Positions 45,461-56,035 are shown, counted from the stretch's first letter. The stretch is 64,000 nt of DNA from Vespa crabro (GCF_910589235.1 NC_060961.1:3858501-3922500), one strand, 5' to 3'. Translations and numbers: made by a program. The notes: generated by a model not told the origin, from the letters alone.

Positions 45461-45730
45461 TTACCAGTCGGAGAGTACGTTCGAAGAATGATCTCGGTTT
45501 GGAGTCGTCTCTTCGTATCCGGTCTCACGTGTGGTCCAAGTTATGCCGTCATGCTCGAAAGGCAAAGTCCGCGTTACATCGCTAAACGAACTGAGCCTCA
45601 TTGTCCGCGTTCGCGGTGCGTACAAGCCGAAGACGCGGCCACCAATCTCGCAGCCTCGATGCGTCCAAACTTTATTTCGAACTCGATCGAATGATTGGAC
45701 GGGTTGTCCGATCGGAAATATAATATCGCT
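45461..45730 (-). CDS. Coding-like minus-strand segment of 89 codons, unrecognised
   Basis: Open on the minus strand from a TAA just upstream (45731-45733) to a TAA at 45461-45463, in a GC-richer island. The predicted sequence is of mixed composition, with patches such as GCEIGGRVFGLYAP and TRTLPFEHDGITW and a hydrophilic Thr/Asp/Ser-rich end. The only internal Met lies mid-frame, so if real it is an exon (probably terminal) and not a whole gene. Acceptor candidates lack a pyrimidine tract. The opposite strand is also open over 45449-45694 (81 codons), so coding strand and reality are both uncertain. The family is not recognised. Confidence 0.17.
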   Translation of the reverse strand, partial: SDIIFPIGQPVQSFDRVRNKVWTHRGCEIGGRVFGLYAPRTRTMRLSSFSDVTRTLPFEHDGITWTTRETGYEETTPNRDHSSNVLSDW

Positions 45731-45825
45731 TTATCGCAAATCGACTTTGTATCAGACGGATATAATAAAGAGTAAGAAAAGAAAGCTAATTATTTCATAT
45801 ACCTATATTGTTTATTCTGACTCGT

Positions 45826-45827
<2 letters not shown>

Positions 45828-45903
<76 letters not shown>
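45828..45903. repeat. (TA)n then (GA)n
   Basis: (TA)n at 45828-45874 continuing without a gap into (GA)n to about 45896. Confidence 0.96.
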
Positions 45904-45905
<2 letters not shown>

Positions 45906-46099
45906 ACAATTAAAATTCGTGCATTTGAAATTCCTTGAAGAAATTATAACCGTTGAACTCCGATCAAGATATTGGTACAGAATAATACGTAACTTTGGTT
46001 CCTTCTTGGAAGATTTAATAACCAGAGCATGCATATATACAAATATTAATTGTCGTGTCGAGGAGCGAGTGTAGATATATACTAAGAACTATGTACACA

Positions 46100-46232
46100 A
46101 GTAAGAGTATAACGAGTAAGGGTTTGACGAGAATATAGACGCGAAGTATACGAGAGCAAGTATAACGAGTGAGAATTAACGTGGAAGTGTCGAGAGTGAA
46201 GTCTAACGTAAAGTCTCTAACGTGAAGTATTT
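46100..46232 (+). repeat. Degenerate minisatellite of AAGTATAACGAGTGAG-like units
   Basis: AGTATAACGAGTAAG (about 46106-46120) and AGTATAACGAGTGAG (about 46159-46173) are near-identical. Between and around them are weaker variants (GAAGTATACGAGAG, GAAGTGTCGAGAGTGAAG, GAAGTCTAACGTAAAG, TCTAACGTGAAG). The period is irregular, about 15-25 bp. Confidence 0.6.
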
Positions 46233-46245
46233 CAGAAATTTCATT

Positions 46246-46246
<1 letters not shown>

Positions 46247-46297
<51 letters not shown>

Positions 46298-46310
46298 TCT
46301 CTTTCTCTAA
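46247..46310. repeat. (CT)n tract
   Basis: Perfect to about 46290, then TTTCTC units. Confidence 0.95.
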
Positions 46311-47040
46311 GAATTAAAACTTTTCACTGTTCAAGAGAATTTACTTATGGAGATGGTTTCATTAAATTTCTAATTGGCGAAACGTTAGTTCAATCTATTT
46401 GTCGATTATTATAGTTCAAGAAATAAGCATGTGTATTGTACGATATTTTTTATGACAATCGATTTTATCCAGATTTACTTTTTTTTTTTTGCGATTTATC
46501 GTCGATTCTATCTTTAAAAATAATTCCAAAGATATCAAATACGTGCTTGGTCTGGATTTGAAAGACTTTAATAATTAATTATCGATCGGATCTATTGTAA
46601 TTATTTGAAAGATTTGTAGACGATTATTATTATGTACTCTTTTCTTTTTCTTAGGATATAATAAAAATCGATGTTCTCAGATATACTACGAGAGATTATA
46701 TACGTAATGTGTAATATCTTTCTTTTTCTTTTTCTTTTTTTTTTTTTTTAATTAAAGCAAAAGAACCGTATGAATTATTTGAAATTCGAAGAGCTCATTT
46801 TACAGATCTTTTTCTGTGTTTAAACGGGTTCGTGACAGAAGACAATATGTCTTTGAATTCTAGAAAGTATAATTTTCATGCGAAACGATCCTCGAAGGAA
46901 AGAGAAGAAGGAAAAAGCGTCGATTAACGTAACAACGAAAAAATTCTAACGAGCTCCGACGGAGGGAGTAACCTTTCTTGATCAAACAAAACTTCAATGG
47001 CGTTCAATTCGCTTTTGACGTTGTTCGAGAAGCATCAATT
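46311..47040. other. AT-rich unique stretch with T runs
   Basis: T-rich at 46479-46490 and 46717-46749. No gene is seen. Confidence 0.6.
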
Positions 47041-47043
47041 AAG

Positions 47044-47060
47044 TATATATATATATATAT

Positions 47061-47100
<40 letters not shown>
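47044..47100. repeat. Imperfect (TA)n tract
   Basis: TA repeat with two AA interruptions (TATAATATATATAATATA). Confidence 0.95.
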
Positions 47101-47103
<3 letters not shown>

Positions 47104-47109
47104 TCTCTT

Positions 47110-47370
47110 TTACGTTCTAGATCGATAAGTTCGATGGCAAATATAAAAGCCATTCGCTACTCGAATTTCAGACCGTTCGGACGTTCGTTCGTTCTTGTCG
47201 ATCGACGCCGTAGCTTTACTCTCGACAGGTTCGATTTTGTTCGATATACGGGCAACGATAGTCGAGATATGACGTCGTGTGTCATTAGACGCGTCGCTAT
47301 TCATTAAACTGCCATCATGGTACTCCAGTCGGTCAAACGATAATCGATATGGGAAACGAACACCATGCTG
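47110..47370. other. CpG-containing open block on the minus strand
   Basis: The minus strand is open for about 84 codons to a stop at 47110-47112, and an ATG frame of 64 codons starts at 47304. A second minus frame upstream is also open. No motif or splice pair supports either, so I record it only as coding-like DNA. Confidence 0.3.
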
Positions 47371-47603
47371 TCCGTTAACCCTTCACAATGCATATTCTGA
47401 CATTTCGCTTGGTACGGAGAAATTTCGAGGATCCTTTTGGATTATTCGAAAGATTGAGAAACAATTATAATATATGGAAGTTATGATGATACGAAAAAAA
47501 GAAAAAGAAAAAGAAAAAAATAAATGTATGATAAATGTTAAGTACGAAACCGTGGTTAAGAAAATTATGTTATTATCATAATAGTCGTCGTCTTAAGCTA
47601 GAC

Positions 47604-47662
47604 CACGCGCGCGTGCGCGCGCGCGCGCGAGAGGGAGAGAGAGAGAGAGAGAAAGAGAGAGG
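47604..47662. repeat. Alternating CG tract abutting (GA)n
   Basis: 26 bp of strict pyrimidine-purine alternation, mostly CG (47604-47629), joins directly to a GA tract (47630-47662). The first is a classical Z-DNA sequence, the second a triplex-prone purine strand. Confidence 0.93.
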
Positions 47663-47946
47663 TCTTGGATAGGTAACCATCTATCCTCTTATCGCCGACA
47701 CGTCGGTCCAGCAATTAATTGGTAGCGATCACTCTCTCGGGATTTCATCGTTATAACACCCAGTTCATCTCCTCCTCCTTTTCGATACCGCTTCCTATTC
47801 GCTTAATGAAGTACGATCTCGCTAACGGGATCGAGACTTTAAAGGTCAAAGAGATCGATCTGTTCTGAGTTAGAACCACTCGCTTAGACTTTGAGAACGT
47901 ATTGACTACTTCTCCCTGAACGGATTCCACGTAAACGTCCGCTTAC

Positions 47947-48142
47947 GAAACATTCACACATAGGTATTTACCAAAGTTCTTGGCATCAACTTTATCCAGG
48001 TTGAAAGTACTAGTGACGTGGGACGAGTGCTTTCGAAAGTAAAGGAACCACCAACTTGGAACGTTCGACGTGTCCGATAAAATTCTTTCTCTTTTCGAAG
48101 AGATTATCTCGATTTTCGATTCTTTCGAATAGGTGGGAGCTT
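47947..48142 (-). CDS. Candidate internal exon encoding an immunoglobulin-fold segment
   Basis: Minus-strand frame open from 48164 to a TAA at 47943-47945. The C-terminal part reads FNLDKV-DAKNFGKYLC. This matches the spacing of the Ig-domain E-F strand signature L-x-I-x-x-V-x(3)-D-x-G-x-Y-x-C exactly, with Asn for Asp. Upstream residues (KIEIISSK, HSSHVTST) fit a D/E-strand region. A pyrimidine-rich stretch (about 48144-48175 read in reverse) ends in CGAG, giving an acceptor with exon start 48142. GTAAGC at 47946-47941 is the donor, just before the stop, giving a 196-nt exon entering and leaving in split codons. Such exons are typical of insect cell-adhesion Ig proteins (lachesin, DIP/Dpr, Beat and similar). 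Which family is not decidable, and the partner exons are not identified. Confidence 0.35.
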
Positions 48143-48164
48143 CTCGAGTTAGGAGGTAGTTCAA

Positions 48165-48715
48165 GAAAAAAAAGAAAACTTTAGAGCTCCTTGTTTGTCT
48201 ATTACTTCATTCCCTTCTGCACTTTATTACGGCTATTTATCAAAGATCATATCTCTGGTTACAACGTACGAGTTCTCAAGCGAGTTATCTGATACGGACT
48301 CGTATCGTCAAAATGTTTTCTCAACTTAAGGCGCCATTCACAGAGTTTTACCTTAAATCGTATCATTAATTTACTGACTTATCGTCAATCCATCGTGGAT
48401 CTCTTCAAAACGGTATCGTAATCTCTTCGTTTGAGACATTCTTCAACTGTTCCGATGCTAAATCATGTTTACGTTACGTATGAAGCTACTGATGGTTATT
48501 GCTCTTATGTTGGATTATGAATAACGATCATAACTATCATTCTTCCCGTTTCGGAACGTCTACAGGATCGACCGCGTTGGCTCTTACTTTGGAATTTAGC
48601 TCGGAGGATATCTTCGGCCAATAATATTCGTAGCGAAACGCATCGTACATATTTACATATCTATGTGGTTGTCTCGAGCGAGTATGCTTCAGGGCATGAT
48701 AAATTAATGGACTTG
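48165..48715. other. Unique stretch
   Basis: No repeat. The minus-strand frame 48537-48857 overlaps the CT tract and is unrecognised apart from translated repeat. Confidence 0.5.
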
Positions 48716-48720
48716 TGGTT

Positions 48721-48729
48721 CTCTTTCTG

Positions 48730-48774
<45 letters not shown>

Positions 48775-48778
48775 TTGC
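48721..48778. repeat. (CT)n tract
   Basis: Pure at about 48736-48764. Confidence 0.95.
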
Positions 48779-48899
48779 CTTTCTTTTTAATTTTGTCTTC
48801 CGAAAACGCTTTGCTCGTTGCCGCCCTTATGAAATACGAAAAATCGTGGTCCTCCAAAGCAATCGATCGTTACATATATATGAGGAGGAATATCGAAGG

Positions 48900-49290
48900 G
48901 GTTTGCTGAAAGCAAGAAAAAATTAATTTATATGGAATATAAATCAAATAAATAATTTTACAATTATAAACTTATTTTATTATATTATATTATAAATTTA
49001 TTTTACGATTTAAATAATTTCGTTGAACTATTTGGAAAATATATTAAAGAAATATATTTTCAATATTTATTTTAAATAGGAATATCAAAGTGATTAATAT
49101 TTGACGGAATAGAATAAAATCGTTTCGAAGATAAAGTTAAACGATTTTTTAAATGAAAACGTTAAAACGATCGCGATATTTAATTGTTTGACGATGTTTT
49201 ATTGTGTGACATGATTCGGAGAAAAAAATAATAAGCTATATTTTTATTCGATAAGATTTTAATCGAGAAGACTTTAATTACTTAAAGAAT
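48900..49290. other. Very AT-rich unique stretch
   Basis: Nothing is recognised. TTATTTTATTATATTATATTA-type sequence lies near 48970. Confidence 0.6.
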
Positions 49291-49291
49291 A

Positions 49292-49292
<1 letters not shown>

Positions 49293-49331
<39 letters not shown>

Positions 49332-49350
49332 TGAGGGAGGGAGGGAGAGA
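49293..49350. repeat. (GA)n tract
   Basis: Pure to about 49328, then GGGAGGGAGG. A shorter GA tract lies at 49541-49574. Confidence 0.94.
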
Positions 49351-49983
49351 GGTAAAGAGCAAAGAAAAAACGTCGTTGCAATTCTCTCCTTTTTGCTGTA
49401 ATTCACCATTCGGGCTATGATTTGATCCTTTCCTGATGCTTCCGAGCGAGAGCAAATGAAAAATCTAATTTCGGTTGAAGAAAGATAAACAGCGGTCTCT
49501 TTTTAAGCTTGCACGCGATGCCCAAATTTAGCTAACGTAGAGAAAGAGGGAGGGAGGGAGAGAGAGAGAGAGAGTTAAAACGGTTGAATTTGAAGGATCT
49601 CTTATCCGCTTTTCGAGTTTCATGAGAAACCACTTGGTAGCATTAACGAAACGGCAAAACAGTGAATATTTAGATATACAGGATATTTCATTTGATATAA
49701 CATGGCCAAATATCACTGATCCTATTGGTTTTATAAACAAACGTTTAAAATAAACATTATTAAGTTTTGACAGGAAACTATAATGTTTATTGGATTTATT
49801 TAATAAAGAATATTGTCATAAAGATGCATAAGTCATAAGAATTTTTTAAAAAGAACAATCGATATTTTGAATTTAATAGAAGTTTTAAAAAATATCAATT
49901 TAACGAATAACTACAATGTATTGACATTTTATCAAGCTTTGCCAATAATGTTTATACTATCGTAATATTAGATAATATTAGTA

Positions 49984-50113
49984 TATAATATAATAATATT
50001 TAGTATAATAGTATAACATGGTCACATTACAAATTATATATTACAAATCATAAATCACAAATCACAAATACTCTATCGTGCTATACTATTATACTAAGTA
50101 TTATTAGATTATA
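49984..50113. repeat. Long imperfect hairpin, 39-nt arms
   Basis: Arms 49984-50022 and 50075-50113. As RNA the stem has two mismatches (49990/50107 and 50016/50081) and three G-U pairs. The inner 25 bp (49991-50015 with 50082-50106) pair completely, with one G-U. The loop of 52 nt carries tandem ACAAATC-like units. It could be a tiny inverted-repeat element (MITE-like) or a structured RNA; the loop is longer than in usual animal miRNA precursors. Confidence 0.75.
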
Positions 50114-50644
50114 ATTATAGTATATACATTGTAAATTGATTATTAGAAAATTAATGCTTTAATACTATTAAATATTAGTAAACTTTTAATATAACTCTTT
50201 TTTCTCGTATCATTAAAACTATATTAAAAATTCAATTAAAAATCAATTAGTTTTATAGATTAAAAAATGGTATAGTAATAGTACGATTCATCTTATATAC
50301 TATCATGAAAGATCTTAGAATGAAATAAAATAAGTCGAATCGATATTTACTTGTCGAGAAAAAACTATGAGTTTCTATCGTTCGTAGACACTAGAAAGGG
50401 TAGACGTTTAACGATCCAAGAGACTGTTGTAAACGCATCGTCTTCTCCTTTCCTCGCTTAGCTTTCAGGAAATCGCGACGTCTAACTTCGTTAGACGTTA
50501 CTCCGTGAGGATCGAAGCGGAAGAGCAAGAGACGAGAACCACTGAGTCTTCACGACGGAAGAATCATCGTCGTAATTACGAGGCTCCTCGTGTAACAGCC
50601 ATCAGAGATACTCGTCCTTTCGTCAATCCTTTCGATCAAGACGA

Positions 50645-50645
<1 letters not shown>
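50114..50645. other. AT-rich, then CpG-containing unique DNA
   Basis: 50114-50340 is extremely AT-rich. 50390-50645 is balanced and open on + from an ATG-like start near 50505, but unrecognised. Confidence 0.5.
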
Positions 50646-50647
<2 letters not shown>

Positions 50648-50690
<43 letters not shown>

Positions 50691-50710
50691 CTTCTTCTTC
50701 TTCTTCTTTT
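50648..50710. repeat. (CT)n then (CTT)n
   Basis: (TC)n at 50648-50687 followed by six CTT units. Confidence 0.95.
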
Positions 50711-52535
50711 ATTGGTTTTTCGTTGCGATTATTTATTTATCGAGAAATAAACGAGAAGAAATTTCAAAAAGATTCATGGGAACGTTCACAATGATCTCTT
50801 TAAATTTTGATAATAAGATATACGCTTGTTATTGTCGAAATATTTACGTTTCTTTATTAATTAAATATATCAAAGATTTTATTTTAAGGAAAAAAATAAT
50901 ACAACTAAGATCATGTAACGATTATAATATCAGGATCCTCAGAGTCAGGTGGAAGATTGTTTCTGGTGTTTGAAAGGAGAAGGAAGAAAAAAAGAAAGAA
51001 GAAAAAAAAAGAAAAAGAAAGGAAGGAGGAAGACCAGTAGCACGTGCCAACACTCTTGCTCGTTACGAATCACATCCTTGTTCTTCGTAGGTACCTGGCA
51101 AACTGTCGCTGAAAGTCGTCGTTAAAGTCTCCCGCCCCCGTGTGCATTCTTGAAACGAAAATTACAGGGCCATTGTCAGAGATCTCTTTTGGTTGGTGCG
51201 TTCGCCGAAACATTTCGCTTGCGTTTGGGTTGCGCTGCATGCAGCAGTGCTTGCGTGGCCTTCGCATTTGCTACCACGCGCGCTAATGATGCCGGTTATT
51301 AGGAGAACGCCGCTCGAACTTTCGTGCTCATGAAAGAAAGGAAGGAAGGAGAAGGATGGTGATGGAAGGAGAAACGGTCATTATCGAGGATGACTGGCAG
51401 GGAGGTCATCGTCGTCGCTCCAGTCGAACGCTTCTACCGAACTGGACCTTACAATATATTCTCCGGTGTGTACAAAACCTGCCGAAGTCATTAACGTTGT
51501 AAGTTTTCTTACTGCTTCTTACTTCGGTACGACCTCCACGATGTTACTCACCAATCTCGCTTTATTCGATCTGACCCGATCTTTGATTTGATTTTCGAGA
51601 CAAGACAGTTATTTCGGAAGTGTATATTATTCATTTTATTTCTTTTTACAAAACAATTCTCTTTTTTCGTAAATAATATATATGTATAGTACTGTACAGA
51701 TGTAAAATGCGACATAACGTTTCAAAATAAAAAGGAAATGTATCCTTTTAAAATTCATGACATTTTTTTTTTTTTTTTAAATAACGAACGATTCTGTTTC
51801 TTTTTCTTTTCTTGTTTTTTTTTTTCCTCATAGTCCATGATCAACTTAGTTTACGGAGAATCGAGACACGTAACTCGAACAAAAGTTTTACGTATTCGTT
51901 TTGGCATGCTCGTGGAAGGATTTTCTTGAAACTCGAAAGGAAAAGGGACGAAGAGCAAACGAAACATTTAAGATCTTGAAACGAAGTAACGCTTGTTATA
52001 GCGATTATATGAGAAGGAACGTTTAATTGGAGTACCTCCAGGAAATGTTGGAATTAGGAAGAGAAACCTAGCTGAGCTATGAGTCTTAGCTACGATAAGA
52101 TTCTTGAAAAGGGATGAGGGTGGTTGGTTGAAGTTGCATCAGAAACACGAGGGTGTTACCGGAAGCCGGCTTATCGGCTAATGTCACTTTAACATTGTAT
52201 CGAGTTATTGGACGACTCCTTGCGAGCCGATTAATTAAGCTAATTATCGTTTCCGCACGGATGGCCACGGTCGGAGAATACGCTTGGAGACAAATCGTTT
52301 TCGCGTGCACTTCGGAGAAGGCGTTACGCTTCTCGCGTCTCTTGCGAATCCTTGGAGTAGTAAGAGGAATCTTCTTTCACGCCTCGTTGCACGAACGCCT
52401 ATTAACCTTCCTGAGATACTGAGATGCGATTGTTGACTGTGTGAGTGTTAGTACTTGCTAGTACTTAATCTAAACCTGAAATTGCATTTGTTGAAAAGAA
52501 GGTGGAAATAAATTTCTGAGAAACTTTAGAAATAT
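50711..52535. other. Mostly unique stretch
   Basis: A/G-rich at about 50984-51033, T-rich at 51763-51780. The blocks 51070-51470 and 52080-52430 are GC-richer with open frames on one or both strands (for example 52153-52422 on +, 89 codons) but no recognisable domain. No gene is called. Confidence 0.5.
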
Positions 52536-52545
52536 AGAAACGTGC

Positions 52546-52645
52546 ATATATATATATATAATGGTTATATAATGCAATATATAATGCATATATATATATA
52601 TATATGCATTTTTTTTTATATATGATTATATATATATATATATAA
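52546..52645. repeat. AT cluster with a 26-bp perfect palindrome
   Basis: Several TA runs. The segment 52584-52609 starts ATGCATA and ends TATGCAT with alternating TA between, a perfect 26-bp palindrome. ATAATGCA-type units flank it. Confidence 0.93.
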
Positions 52646-52762
52646 AGGTTACATTCCGTTGTTCTTTTCTTTTTAATAAAAATTCATTTGATTCATGCAT
52701 TAATTTGTCGTTTAATCGTTTGGTCGAAGTTGGGAGAAAGGGATAAAGAGAGTCCGTTCGAC

Positions 52763-52829
52763 AGGAAAGAAGGAAAGAAGGAAGGAAGGAAGGAAGGAAG
52801 GAAGGAAGGAAGGAAGGAAGGAAGGAAGA
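52763..52829. repeat. (GAAG)n tetranucleotide repeat
   Basis: Thirteen perfect GAAG units (52777-52828) with an imperfect lead-in. Confidence 0.96.
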
Positions 52830-53040
52830 TCGAGACACGGAGTATCCATGATGACAAGAAGGATCCGGAGATGAGCAAGAGAGGACGGGAGGGTCGCATT
52901 CCATCGTTCTGAGATTTATTTGCCGAATAAACGTTGAGGAGGTATTTTTAATGGTCGACAATAGTGGCCCGATAGTGATCTCAGAAACGTATTGTCGTTC
53001 GCTGTCGTATATAATCCCAGAGGCATCGACGCGACCAACA

Positions 53041-53270
53041 AAACGGCTTCTCTCCCTCTCCTTTTCTTTCTCTTTCTCTTTCTCTCTCTGTCTCTCTCTC
53101 TCTCTCTCTTTCTTTCTCTTGCACACGCCAGATCTTTCCTCGTATCTCTCTTCCTCAGCTTATCGAGCACCAAAGAGGAGACGATCCTTATTCCTCTCTT
53201 CGATCTTTCGACCTGCGATTATTCTCTCTCTTTTTCTTTCTCCTTCTCTCTGATTCTCTCTCTTTCTCTG

Positions 53271-53313
<43 letters not shown>

Positions 53314-53370
53314 ATTTCTCTGTCTCTCTCTCTTTCTCTAGTTCTCTGTTTCTTTTTTCCTCTTTCCTTT
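53041..53370. repeat. Compound CT-rich region
   Basis: Interrupted CT/TTTC repeats at 53050-53125, 53222-53270 and 53276-53350. The longest pure segment is about 53276-53301. Confidence 0.92.
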
Positions 53371-54015
53371 CTTTCGATCAACTATCTTCTCTCGTTCTCA
53401 TTCTCACCACTTTAACGTGCACTACTCACCTGCCGAACCCCTTTGAAGTCGACTCTTTTGTAAATCGACGTTATTATTCTAATTGAATACTTGTCTCCCG
53501 GAGGGATATCTCTTCTCGCCAAAGGTTACTATGTACTTACATACAATATACCGCGTATCGATTAAATTGAGACTAATGTAAAGAGAAATCGTGCCTTTTC
53601 TATCTTTTCTTCATTCATTCTTTTATTCCCTTTTCTTAAATATAATACGTATACCTCTGTATAGCTATCGTATTTTATCTTATTTATTTAATTAATATTT
53701 ATTATTTATTCATTTATTCATTCATTATATTTCGTTTCTTTTACCTGTGACTTGTTGAATATTTTTTTCTCTCTTTTTTTTTTTCTTTCCTTTTTTCTTT
53801 TTTTTTTTCTTTGCCTTCAACGATATACCTTAGGAAAAAAATTTATTTATATTTTTTTTTTTACGCGTAAGAATGCGCAAGTAAGATTTCAAGATGTCGC
53901 CGATGTGTCTCGGGAGTCCCCAAAAGATCATGATTATAATACCCGTAGAACGTCCGATCGGTATTTTTCGCGAAAGGTTTGACGATTTTTCGTTTGATCT
54001 CTTGACTTTTTCATG
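53371..54015. other. AT-rich unique stretch with T-rich run
   Basis: TTTATT-type sequence at 53680-53730 and T/C-rich DNA at 53761-53813. No gene is visible. Confidence 0.6.
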
Positions 54016-54016
54016 G

Positions 54017-54214
54017 TCAGGTGTGACATGAAGAATTCATGACGAGTTTTTCAGAGACGTTATCGACCATTCTGACGTCTCGATCGATGCCCAGAATCTG
54101 ACGGATTCTCTCTGGTTCCTCGCGTATAAATCGGACCGCATTCCACTCGGAGCACGAAAGCCACACTCCCTCACGTAGAATGGCTAACGCGAGAAGAATG
54201 AGCACGATCCTCGG
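54017..54214 (-). other. Coding-like minus-strand frame, unrecognised
   Basis: Open from a TAA near 54215 to a stop at 54017-54019, about 65 codons. A hydrophobic start (VLILLALAIL) is followed by an acidic/basic stretch (REEPERIRQILGIDRD). There is no in-frame ATG at the start, so it would need an upstream exon. A CGAG acceptor is possible but weak. The family is not recognised. Confidence 0.12.
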
Positions 54215-54365
54215 TGGTTATAGGACTACTTCGAAGAACGATAGATAAAATTAGAACGATAGATTAAATTAGATCAAAGAAAATTTGCTACGGAAAAGAA
54301 TAATCGAACGTCTCTTTTTAAAGTTTCCAATTAAATAGAGCGTTATGGATTTTAATGTATGATTG

Positions 54366-54440
54366 AAGAAAAAAAAAAAAAAGAAAAAGAAAAAGAAAAA
54401 GAAAACAGAAGAAAAATAAGAAGAAAGAAAAAAACAGAAA
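54366..54440. repeat. A-rich purine tract
   Basis: A runs with (GAAAAA) units over 75 bp. Confidence 0.9.
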
Positions 54441-54960
54441 TGATAGGAAATAAGAATTACTCTCCTAAAGACGATCTTTACTGATACACGTTGTCGCAAC
54501 CTCCTTTTGCCCGCGATTTTTAAATACGCCGCAGGATACAGTACCTATACCGAGTGTAATATATGATCATTATTACAAGACTGGATTTAACATATGAAAA
54601 CATTTAAAAAAAAAAGGTCCGTTCGAACACGAACTTTTCTCATTATTTTTATATCTTCTATCAACCCGAATGGATTTATACTCACGTATTACGATATATC
54701 CTCTATATAAAAATATTCGATCATCGTAATGGCACGTATTTTTTAAAGCGTGAAAAATAACGAACGATAATAAACGATAATAAGGATCGTACTCGTATAC
54801 CGCGAAGGCGGTGTATGGAAGTAGTAAGCAAAAGTCGCTCGGGGTCCTGCGTTGTCGACGATTGCGCCGTGAGTCACGTGTTAAAATTCAGTCGTGGCTC
54901 GAAACCGCCCCCTCATAAAGGAAGCACAGTTCATAAATTGCCTCCACCTTTTGGCCCGTT
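54441..54960. other. Unique stretch
   Basis: AT-rich to 54780, GC-richer at 54800-54960. Nothing recognisable. Confidence 0.5.
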
Positions 54961-54965
54961 CGCTT

Positions 54966-54989
54966 TATCTCTCTCTTTCTCTCTTTCTT

Positions 54990-55028
<39 letters not shown>

Positions 55029-55033
55029 TTCTC

Positions 55034-55068
<35 letters not shown>
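54966..55068. repeat. Compound (CT)n tract
   Basis: CT/TTTC repeats over about 100 bp, pure at 54993-55020 and near 55052-55066. Confidence 0.95.
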
Positions 55069-55233
55069 CTTACTCGCTCGTACGGCCGAGCAACGCAACG
55101 ATCTCAATTTTGAGGGTGCCAGCAGGAAACTACCACCCTCGACAAAACTCGCTGAATTCATTATAGGCTGAACAAAGGTCTCCTCGTTGGAAAAGCTTTA
55201 GGCGTCTTGTTTCGCGTCACCGAGTAGAACAAA

Positions 55234-55292
55234 TTCTTTTTTTTTTTTTTTCTTCTTTCTTTCTTTCTTTTCTTTTTTTTCTTTCTTTTTTA
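55234..55292. repeat. T-rich / TTTC tract
   Basis: Poly-T followed by CTTT units. Confidence 0.92.
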
Positions 55293-55669
55293 AGTTCAAT
55301 TCGGACGATGCGACTCTCTACCATTTCCTTTTACGAATTCGTTTAGATCTTATTTTCCTTCTTTACGATCCGGCAGAAGTTCAACTTCGAAAGGAACTGT
55401 CCTTTCTTTTCCAAATTCGTAGACTCGAGACTACTTTCGAAGTTAATAAAGAAGTTATTAAACAACGACAAAGACACCCCGTCGGTCGTTCCACGTTACA
55501 AAGGTTCCTCCCTGATCGTCGTAAGGTTCCTCGTGAGGGTGGCTTAATCCTTGACACATAGTAGGGTAGTTTCTTACGCTTTTTAAGAAAGCGTACTTTG
55601 TCCTTAAAGTTATTAATGAACATTTTTCCGTGGTTTTATACTTTTTATAACAAAAAATTATAAGTTTTA

Positions 55670-55671
<2 letters not shown>

Positions 55672-55725
<54 letters not shown>
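55672..55725. repeat. (AT)n tract
   Basis: About 26 AT units, the longest pure TA array in the window. Confidence 0.96.
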
Positions 55726-55727
<2 letters not shown>

Positions 55728-56035
55728 GAGTAGAATGCCAAATGGAATATTGAAGGAGAAAATGGAATAAAAGTAGAAATATAATAATAGAGAAATGGAA
55801 GTGAATCGATAAAGAATAAGACGAATTTATCGATGATGGGCGTGGTTATGTGAAGACTTTTTTGAAGGAAGTAGATAGAGTCGAGGTCCATCAATGGAAG
55901 ATTTGAAGCCGTTGCGAGCACGCGACTGCTTGAGCTAAGAGCAAACGTAAAACTCACCGATCGGCAAGATAACTGGTGTTTAACACGCGAGCCGAATCGC
56001 CATTACAGTTGGCCCGACTTACGATTTCCAAGCGT

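Noticed and set aside
52626..53486. Overlapping + and - frames of up to 166 codons
   Set aside because: They are translations of (GAAG)n and CT-rich repeats, with no conserved domain outside them.
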